A stretch of 7,407 nt of DNA. It comes from Elusimicrobiota bacterium. GTDB lineage: Bacteria > CG03 > SLGR01 > PWQF01. Below, one piece after another: positions 1-4,752 of the stretch; the first letter of the stretch is position 1, and each line of letters starts with the position of its first letter. Both the position numbers and the translations under genes were made by a program. Where the stretch lies: NCBI GenBank assembly GCA_003558145.1, contig PWMP01000023.1:1-7407 (forward strand), in the 5' to 3' direction. The notes beneath the pieces were generated by a model that saw nothing but the letters and a program-made list of their open reading frames with translations, was not told where the DNA came from and did not search any database.

Positions 1-245
1 CCATAAAACCGGAAACGGTAGTAAAGGCGATAAGGGAAGAGAAAGAATTTGAATACGAAGCAAGGAAAAACACCGTGGAATATATCGGTGTTGCGGATGC
101 GGCCTCCGTATCAGACAGGGCCAGAAAAAAAATTCTGGAACTAATGGAAAAGGATATGAAAGATGCTGCGGACATGCTTGATTTCGAACTGGCCGCAGCC
201 ATAAGGGATAAAATTTTTGAAATTAAACAAAAAAAATCTAAATAA
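1..245 (+). CDS. uvrB: UvrB, excinuclease ABC subunit B, C-terminal 80 residues (5' end outside window)
   Basis: UvrB is the damage-verifying helicase-like subunit of the cytoplasmic UvrABC nucleotide excision repair complex. Only the tail is present, read in the frame whose first full codon is at base 3 and ending in TAA at 243-245. The visible part opens with IKPETVVKAIRE, matching the conserved UvrB stretch that follows the helicase domain (typically ItPxTIxKxI). After a linker, the last ~40 residues form a UVR domain: LELMEKDMKDAADMLDFELAAAIRDKIFEIK, shown here as its core pieces LDFELAAAIRDKIFEIK and LMEKDMKDAA. In UvrB this short helical hairpin contacts UvrC. UvrC also carries a UVR motif, but there it is internal and lacks the preceding IKPETVVKAI segment, so UvrB is preferred. 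The gene end overlaps the nadC start by 29 bases, suggesting cotranscription. Confidence 0.93.
   Translation, partial: IKPETVVKAIREEKEFEYEARKNTVEYIGVADAASVSDRARKKILELMEKDMKDAADMLDFELAAAIRDKIFEIKQKKSK
203..208 (+). promoter_or_regulatory. Ribosome binding site for nadC, supporting a TTG start
   Basis: AAGGGA lies 8 bases before the TTG at 217, inside the uvrB coding sequence. An in-frame stop (TAA at 202-204) rules out any earlier start. The next in-frame ATG, at 340, would remove about 41 residues of the conserved N-terminal domain. TTG at 217 is therefore the best start. Confidence 0.6.
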
Positions 246-1062
246 AATAATTAAAGCGGCGCTTAAAGAAGACTCCGCCGCTTCCGACATAACGTCATTA
301 AACATTGATTTCTCCTCCAGGATCGTAAAGGCGTCCATAATGTCAAAAGAGCCCGGAATTGCCTGCGGACTGGAAATAGCTGCCGAAGTTTTTAAAAAAG
401 TTTCTGCCCGTACGGACCCGGCCCCTGTTATAAAAGACGGGGATAAACTGTATCCCGGCTGCCGTGCTATTGAGATTGAAGGGGCGCCGGAGGATATATT
501 TGCCGCAGAGCGGGTTGCTCTCAATTTTCTTTCCCATCTTTCCGGAATAGCTACCCTTGCCGCGTCATTTGCTGAAATGTCTGGCGGTACCGCCGTTTAT
601 GATACACGAAAAACCATCCCTCTTCTCAGGGAGCTTGAAAAATACGCGGTTATTACGGGAGGCGGTAAAAACCACCGCTTTAGCTTAGCGGATCAGGTCC
701 TTATAAAAGAAAACCACATTGCCGCCTCCGGAAAAGATATTACAACTCTTCTTATGGAAGTCAGGGAAAGGACTGCTCCGGATATAAAAATAGAAATAGA
801 GATAGAAAACCTATCTCAGTTTGAGCAGGCCCTCCAGGGCCCGGCTGATATAATAATGCTGGACAACTTCACCCCGGAAGAGGTTCGCCTGGCGGTTAAA
901 GCCGCCGGTGAAAAGAAACCCGGGGTTCAAATAGAGGTTTCCGGCGGCATTAATCTTTCAAACGTTCACCTATACGCGCAGGACGGTGTTGACAGGATTT
1001 CCGTGGGCGCCTTGACTTCGGCGGCGCCGCCCGTAGATTTTACCCTGCTTATTGATGAGTAA
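217..1062 (+). CDS. nadC: NadC, nicotinate-nucleotide pyrophosphorylase (quinolinate phosphoribosyltransferase, decarboxylating)
   Basis: This cytoplasmic enzyme converts quinolinate and PRPP to nicotinate mononucleotide, CO2 and pyrophosphate, the entry to NAD from the de novo (NadB/NadA) route. The 281 residues match the usual family length. The N-terminal domain covers about residues 1-107, with ERVALNFLSHLSGIAT at 98-113. The barrel domain carries DTRKT (129-133), EKYAV and GGGKNHR (141-154), LIKENH (162-167), the acidic run IEIEIENL (192-199), LDN (215-217), SGGI (242-245), and the signature end ISVGALTSAAPPVDFTL (261-277). The PRPP/quinolinate-binding Arg, Lys and His residues of DTRKT and KNHR are kept. 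Off-consensus positions are PLLR for the usual PGLR and HRFSLAD for HRxGLxD. ModD-type relatives share the fold, but the full motif set and cofactor-gene context favour NadC. The start is a TTG overlapping uvrB, and the stop overlaps the next gene. Confidence 0.95.
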   Translation: MKLNKKNLNKIIKAALKEDSAASDITSLNIDFSSRIVKASIMSKEPGIACGLEIAAEVFKKVSARTDPAPVIKDGDKLYPGCRAIEIEGAPEDIFAAERVALNFLSHLSGIATLAASFAEMSGGTAVYDTRKTIPLLRELEKYAVITGGGKNHRFSLADQVLIKENHIAASGKDITTLLMEVRERTAPDIKIEIEIENLSQFEQALQGPADIIMLDNFTPEEVRLAVKAAGEKKPGVQIEVSGGINLSNVHLYAQDGVDRISVGALTSAAPPVDFTLLIDE

Positions 1063-2539
1063 AAAGCTTCCGGAACTTCCTTTTTTTGGACAAAGGGTCG
1101 AGGTATATAAAAATATAGATTCAACCATTGACCGCGCAAGAGAGATAATAAATGATTCTCCCGACGTAGCCCTCATTGCCGCTTTCTCGCAGGACAATGG
1201 GGTAGGACGCAGAGGCAGCAGCTGGTTCTCTCCGGAAGGAGGCCTTTATTTTTCAATAATTGTCAGGGTTAAAAAAGCAAAAGCTATAGCGTCCGTCCGC
1301 GCCGCGTTCTACGCTCTAAAATCTCTTGAAGACCTGGGTATTGAAGCGCATTGGAAATGGCCTAACGATATTATATGCAGCGGAGGAAAAGCCGGGGGAA
1401 TAATAGCGCAGTCGCCGGCGCCGGGTTGGCTTATACTAAGCGTGGGGCTCAATACTTTTAAAGATAAAAAATCATTCCCTGAAAGTGTCAGGGATTCGGC
1501 TGCTGTGTGTCCGGTAGATAAAAAACAGTTTCTTTCGGGATTTTTAAAAGATATAAAACAGGAGTTTCCCGTTGATAAACTAAGCAGCGGGGAAATTGAT
1601 TACCTTAATTCCCGCCTTACGCTAACAGCCCGGCAGTGCCGCGTCGGCGATATACAGGGTACTGTCCGGGGCATAGATGAGAAGGGGGCTCTTCTTGTTG
1701 AGTCTTCCGGCGGAAAGACAACTTCCGTTTTGACCGGTTCTCCAATACCCGTAAAAAAAGCCCCGGTACCTGAAGATACCCTGATTCTTGTGGATGCGGG
1801 AAACACTTCAACCAGGATAGGGCTGATGACTTCAGGGGAAATAACAAAAACCGGGATTGTCCCTTCCGGTGAGGGATATTTAGATAGCCTTGAAAAGAAA
1901 ATAAACTCAATCACAGGCGGAAAAAAGGCAGCCGGGTCAGCTTTTTCCTGTGTAGTGAGAAGCCTGGAGGGCAAACTTAAGAAAACTCTCGAAAAATATT
2001 CCCGGACAAAGCCTCTCAAAATAAGCCATAAGGCGGTTTCCGGCCTTAAACTTAAGGTGAAAGACCCCTCTCAGCTGGGTCCTGACAGAATCTGCAACGC
2101 GGCAGCTGTATATCATATTTACGGATATGACTGTATTGTAGCGGACCTCGGAACGGCCAACACTTTTGATATTGTGAGTTGCTCGGGAGAATATATCGGG
2201 GGAGTAATATGCCCCGGTATTGAATCCATGGCCGCCGATCTTATAAAAAGGGCGGACCGGATTAAGAGCGCCTGTCTCGGGGTGCCTGAGAAGATAGCCG
2301 GTACAACTACTGAAGAAGCCGTAAAGAGCGGCCTTCACCTGACTCTCACGGGCCAGATAGAAAAAACCATAAATGAAATCAGGAAAGAATTAAACAGGGA
2401 TTTCAGAATTATTTTCACAGGCGGAGCCGCTTCGTCACTGCCTTTACAGGTGACACAAGAAAACCCCGTTGACATAGATATTACGCTTAAGGGAATGGCT
2501 GTAATATGGGGCTTGACAAACAAGTCAAATTTGTTATAA
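1055..2539 (+). CDS. birA-coaX: BirA-CoaX fusion: biotin-protein ligase (no DNA-binding domain) joined to type III pantothenate kinase
   Basis: This 494-residue fusion joins two cofactor enzymes. Residues ~10-232 are a biotin-[acetyl-CoA carboxylase] ligase: STIDRA (23-28), the biotinyl-AMP loop GVGRRGSSW (49-57), KWPND (101-105), GKAGGI (111-116) with the expected biotin-contacting Lys112, and an SH3-like end with VRGIDEKGALLV (204-215). It lacks the N-terminal helix-turn-helix of E. coli BirA, so it should not act as a repressor. Residues ~243-494 are CoaX, which phosphorylates pantothenate in the first step of CoA synthesis: DAGNTSTR (247-254), LGPDR (341-345), DLGTANTFD (364-372), GGVICPG (382-388) and FTGG (454-457). 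Both halves look intact and full length. BirA/CoaX fusions are known in Neisseria. ATG at 1055 is chosen because it overlaps the nadC stop (ATGAGTAA), a coupling arrangement. A TTG lies directly before it, and no strong ribosome site is visible. Confidence 0.94.
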   Translation: MSKKLPELPFFGQRVEVYKNIDSTIDRAREIINDSPDVALIAAFSQDNGVGRRGSSWFSPEGGLYFSIIVRVKKAKAIASVRAAFYALKSLEDLGIEAHWKWPNDIICSGGKAGGIIAQSPAPGWLILSVGLNTFKDKKSFPESVRDSAAVCPVDKKQFLSGFLKDIKQEFPVDKLSSGEIDYLNSRLTLTARQCRVGDIQGTVRGIDEKGALLVESSGGKTTSVLTGSPIPVKKAPVPEDTLILVDAGNTSTRIGLMTSGEITKTGIVPSGEGYLDSLEKKINSITGGKKAAGSAFSCVVRSLEGKLKKTLEKYSRTKPLKISHKAVSGLKLKVKDPSQLGPDRICNAAAVYHIYGYDCIVADLGTANTFDIVSCSGEYIGGVICPGIESMAADLIKRADRIKSACLGVPEKIAGTTTEEAVKSGLHLTLTGQIEKTINEIRKELNRDFRIIFTGGAASSLPLQVTQENPVDIDITLKGMAVIWGLTNKSNLL

Positions 2540-2540
2540 A
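2513..2540 (+). promoter_or_regulatory. Promoter for groES-groEL (sigma-70-like with extended -10)
   Basis: A perfect -35 TTGACA (2513-2518) is followed after 16 bases by TATAAA (2535-2540), preceded by TGT, making the extended -10 TGTTATAAA. The site overlaps the last codons and stop of birA-coaX. The -35 lies in a perfect inverted repeat, TTGAC (2513-2517) and GTCAA (2524-2528) with a 6-base gap, which could serve as an operator. Transcription would start near 2547, giving a leader of about 70 bases. No CIRCE element (TTAGCACTC/GAGTGCTAA) and no clear sigma-32-type -10 (CCCCAT) is present. Confidence 0.72.
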
Positions 2541-2563
2541 TACAATCAAGGTAGTTGCAAATC

Positions 2564-2583
2564 TTAAGACAGAACGGTCTAAA
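2564..2583 (+). repeat. Imperfect inverted repeat in the groES leader
   Basis: TTAAGAC and GTCTAAA flank the 6-base loop AGAACG and pair at six of seven positions. The element lies between the predicted transcription start and the groES ribosome site, so it could be an mRNA hairpin or protein-binding site acting on chaperonin expression. The stem is short and AT-rich, and chance is possible. Confidence 0.3.
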
Positions 2584-2601
2584 TCTTCATTAAAACCAAA
2601 T

Positions 2602-2610
2602 AAAGGAGGG
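2602..2610 (+). promoter_or_regulatory. Strong ribosome binding site for groES
   Basis: AAAGGAGGG ends 9 bases before the ATG at 2620. This fixes the start there and not at an in-frame upstream ATG at 2506, whose extension would translate the end of birA-coaX, the promoter and the leader. Confidence 0.85.
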
Positions 2611-2619
2611 TGTGAAAAA

Positions 2620-2907
2620 ATGAAACTGAAACCGCTTGGAGACAGAGTACTGGTGAAACCGGTAGAAGAGAAGGAACAGAAAAAAGGGGGAATAATAATA
2701 CCCGATACGGCTAAGGAAAAACCGCAGGAAGGTACGGTAGAAGCTGTGGGCCCCGGAAAACTTACCGATGCGGGCGAACGCCTGCCTATGAATGTCAAAA
2801 AGGGAGACAAAGTTCTTTACGGCAAGTATTCGGGAACAGAGGTAAAATTCGGTGAAGACGAATATCTCATAATGCATGAAGACGACATTTTCGGGATAGT
2901 CGGCTAA
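2620..2907 (+). CDS. groES: GroES, 10 kDa co-chaperonin
   Basis: GroES forms the seven-subunit lid that caps the GroEL folding chamber in the cytoplasm. The 95-residue product is the usual size. It begins MKLKPLGDRVLVKP, the standard start of the family. The GroEL-contacting mobile loop spans about residues 16-34 and includes the hydrophobic triplet in GGIIIPDTA (III replacing the common IVL or IML). The core follows with GTVEAVGPG (38-46), VKKGDKVLYGKYSGTEVK (59-76) and DEYLIMHEDDIFGIV (80-94). A very strong ribosome site precedes it, and groEL follows after 33 bases, forming the standard groESL operon. All expected regions are present and nothing looks broken. Confidence 0.98.
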   Translation: MKLKPLGDRVLVKPVEEKEQKKGGIIIPDTAKEKPQEGTVEAVGPGKLTDAGERLPMNVKKGDKVLYGKYSGTEVKFGEDEYLIMHEDDIFGIVG

Positions 2908-2921
2908 CGCGGATCTGAAAT

Positions 2922-2930
2922 AAAGGAGGT
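2922..2930 (+). promoter_or_regulatory. Strong ribosome binding site for groEL
   Basis: AAAGGAGGT, a near-perfect match to the 16S rRNA tail, ends 10 bases before the groEL ATG at 2941 within the 33-base gap after groES. It is consistent with high chaperonin output. Confidence 0.85.
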
Positions 2931-2940
2931 AAAAAAAGAT

Positions 2941-4584
2941 ATGCCTAAAATACTTAAGTTTAAAGATGATGCTTCGCATGCTCTGCTGAGAGGCGTGAAG
3001 AAGATGGCCGATGCAGTTGAAATAACGCTCGGTCCCAAGGGGAGCCAGGTTGTTATGGAAAAGAGCTTCGGCGCTCCTGCAATTTCATCCGACGGCGTCA
3101 CCATTGCCAAGGAAATAGAGCTTGAAGACAAGTTTGAAAACATGGGAGCCCAGCTTCTTAAAGAAGTAGCTTCGCAGACAAATGACGTAGCCGGTGACGG
3201 AACCACCACGGCAATTGTTCTGGGAAGGTCAATGATACAGGAAGGCTTCAGAAACATTACCGCCGGCGCCAACTCGCGCCACGTTAAAGCCGGCATAGAC
3301 AAGGCGGTAAAGAAAGTTGTTGAAGAAATAAAAGCAAAAGCTAAAAAAATAGATACCCGCGAAGAAATAGCTCAGGTTGCTTCAATTTCGGCTGCTGACC
3401 GTGAAACGGGCGAGCTTATCGCCGAAGCCATGGATAAAGTCGGAAAAGACGGAGTAATAAGCGTTGAAGAAGGAAAAGGCGCCGAAACCGTACTGGATGT
3501 AGTAGAGGGAATGCAGTTTGACCGCGGCTATCTTTCTCCTTATTTCGTAACGGACTCGGAGAGGATGGAAGCCGTCCTTGAAGACCCATACATACTTATA
3601 ACCGACGCCAAGATATCCAGTATGCAGGACCTTCTTCCTCTGCTTGAAAAAATAGCCAAAACAGGAAAGCAGTTCCTTATAATTTCCGAGGACGTTGAAG
3701 GGGAGGCCCTTGCGACTCTTGTCGTAAACAAGATTAGGGGAACCCTGAAATGCTCCGCAGTAAAAGCTCCCGGATTCGGAGACAGAAGAAAAGAAATGCT
3801 TAAAGACATAGCCGTTCTTACGGGCGGACAGGTTATTTCCGAAGAACTGGGTGTAAAGCTTGATTCGGCGGATGTCAACATGCTCGGCAGCGCCAAAAGA
3901 ATAACGGTTGACAACGAAAACACCACGATAGTGGGTGGAGCCGGAGAAAAGAAAGACATTGAGGCCCGTGTCAGCCAGATAAGAAAGCAGATAGAAGAAA
4001 CCGATTCCGATTATGACCGTGAAAAACTCGAAGAGCGCCTTGCGCGCCTGGTCGGCGGAGTTGCGGTAATAAGAGTAGGAGCAGCCACCGAAACCGAAAT
4101 GAAAGCCAAAAAGTTCAAGGTTGAGGACGCTGTTAACGCTACCAGGGCTGCTGTTGAAGAAGGCATAGTAAACGGCGGCGGTGTAGCGCTTCTCAACGCC
4201 CGCAAGGGGCTGGAAAAACTTAAAGGTGCAGACGCTGACGAAGAAGTAGGAATAAACATAGTCAGAAAAGTTCTTGAAGCGCCTGTAAGAAGGATCGCCC
4301 TCAACGCCGGTGCTGAAGGCTCAATCGTAGTAGAAAAAATAACCAGTTCCGACCCCGGAACAGGTTATGACGCCGAAGCCGGAGAATATGTAAATATGGT
4401 TGAAAAGGGAATAATAGACCCCGCTAAAGTTACCCGTTCGGCAATAGAAAATGCCGCGTCGGTAGCGTCCACCATACTTACAACCGAATGTCTCATCGCT
4501 GATAAGCCTGAGGAAAAGGATTCAACTCCTCCGATGTCCGGAGGCGGAATGGGCGGAATGGGCGGAATGGGCGGAATGATGTAA
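2941..4584 (+). CDS. groEL: GroEL, 60 kDa chaperonin
   Basis: GroEL forms the double-ring ATP-driven folding chamber that works with GroES. The 547 residues match the family. The equatorial ATP site shows LGPKG (30-34), DGVTIAKEIELED (51-63), GDGTTT (85-90, Asp86 corresponding to E. coli Asp87) and VEDAVNATRAAVEEGI (394-409, Asp396 matching catalytic Asp398). The apical domain spans about 190-375, with MQFDRGYLSPYFVT (191-204), CSAVKAPGFGDRRK (271-284) and LTGGQVISEELG (293-304). The signature AAVEEGIVNGGGVALL is close to consensus but has Asn411 where Pro or Ala is common. The tail is the flexible GGM repeat ending MGGMM. The loop after LGPKG reads SQVV where RNVV is nearly universal, and GANS replaces GANP near residue 111. 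It looks functional and is followed by a strong terminator. Confidence 0.98.
   Translation: MPKILKFKDDASHALLRGVKKMADAVEITLGPKGSQVVMEKSFGAPAISSDGVTIAKEIELEDKFENMGAQLLKEVASQTNDVAGDGTTTAIVLGRSMIQEGFRNITAGANSRHVKAGIDKAVKKVVEEIKAKAKKIDTREEIAQVASISAADRETGELIAEAMDKVGKDGVISVEEGKGAETVLDVVEGMQFDRGYLSPYFVTDSERMEAVLEDPYILITDAKISSMQDLLPLLEKIAKTGKQFLIISEDVEGEALATLVVNKIRGTLKCSAVKAPGFGDRRKEMLKDIAVLTGGQVISEELGVKLDSADVNMLGSAKRITVDNENTTIVGGAGEKKDIEARVSQIRKQIEETDSDYDREKLEERLARLVGGVAVIRVGAATETEMKAKKFKVEDAVNATRAAVEEGIVNGGGVALLNARKGLEKLKGADADEEVGINIVRKVLEAPVRRIALNAGAEGSIVVEKITSSDPGTGYDAEAGEYVNMVEKGIIDPAKVTRSAIENAASVASTILTTECLIADKPEEKDSTPPMSGGGMGGMGGMGGMM
4543..4578 (+). repeat. Four perfect 9-base tandem repeats encoding the GroEL GGM tail
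   Basis: The unit GGCGGAATG occurs four times without a mismatch, encoding Gly-Gly-Met at residues 535-546. GGM tails are usual in GroEL and project into the central cavity. Here the codons are identical in every copy, so the tract could change copy number by slippage without shifting frame. Confidence 0.9.
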
Positions 4585-4612
4585 AATATCCAAGAAGGGT
4601 CCAAAACCCTCG

Positions 4613-4649
4613 CCCCCTCCGGTTTTTTAAGGCCGGAGGGGGTTTTTTT
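4613..4649 (+). terminator. Intrinsic terminator of the groESL operon
   Basis: A perfect 10-base-pair GC-rich stem, CCCCCTCCGG (4613-4622) and CCGGAGGGGG (4633-4642), encloses a 10-base loop and is followed by seven T residues (4643-4649). It begins 28 bases after the groEL stop. A smaller hairpin, AGGGT (4596-4600) with ACCCT (4606-4610), lies just upstream and may add pausing. The main element should stop transcription efficiently, separating groESL from purH. Confidence 0.95.
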
Positions 4650-4679
4650 ATGAATGCCTGAGCTCTATAGAGAAGAGAT

Positions 4680-4707
4680 TTGACAAAATCCGGCTTTGTT
4701 ATAAAAT
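4680..4707 (+). promoter_or_regulatory. Promoter for purH (and probably the downstream glycosyltransferase)
   Basis: A perfect TTGACA (4680-4685) is followed by the extended -10 TGTTATAAA (4697-4705). The gap to TATAAA is only 14 bases. An alternative -10, TAAAAT (4702-4707), gives a 16-base gap. The 11 bases TTTGTTATAAA (4695-4705) are identical to those at the groES promoter. It sits 30 bases after the groESL terminator, as expected for a new transcription unit. No purine-box (PurR-type) operator was recognised in the leader. Confidence 0.68.
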
Positions 4708-4741
4708 CAAAAAACAGTAAGGAAAAGGGGAACTATAATAC

Positions 4742-4745
4742 GGAG
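4742..4745 (+). promoter_or_regulatory. Ribosome binding site for purH
   Basis: GGAG lies 7 bases before the ATG at 4753. A purine-rich AAGGAAAAGGGGAA run upstream (4719-4732) is too far away to be the main site but may add affinity. Confidence 0.6.
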
Positions 4746-4752
4746 ATAAAAT

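Noticed and set aside
1..245. Reading the first partial gene as uvrC on the basis of the UVR domain
   Set aside because: The UVR hairpin is at the very C-terminus and is preceded by the UvrB-type IKPETVVKAI segment, whereas UvrC has further nuclease domains after its UVR motif.
2506..2619. An N-terminal extension of GroES from an in-frame ATG at 2506
   Set aside because: The 38 extra codons overlap the birA-coaX end, the promoter and the leader. The strong ribosome site and the family's standard start MKLKPLGDRV place the true start at 2620.
2540..2619. CIRCE (HrcA) operator upstream of groES
   Set aside because: No TTAGCACTC or GAGTGCTAA half-site, even approximate, is visible between birA-coaX and groES.
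3540..3959. Long antisense open frame inside groEL, and similar antisense frames in birA-coaX and purH
   Set aside because: They mirror strongly conserved genes, are low-complexity Ser/Leu/Phe-rich, and have no ribosome sites or recognisable domains.
4585..4752. Riboswitch or small RNA in the groEL-purH gap
   Set aside because: The gap is accounted for by the groESL terminator, the purH promoter and a short purine-rich leader, leaving too little room for a purine riboswitch aptamer.
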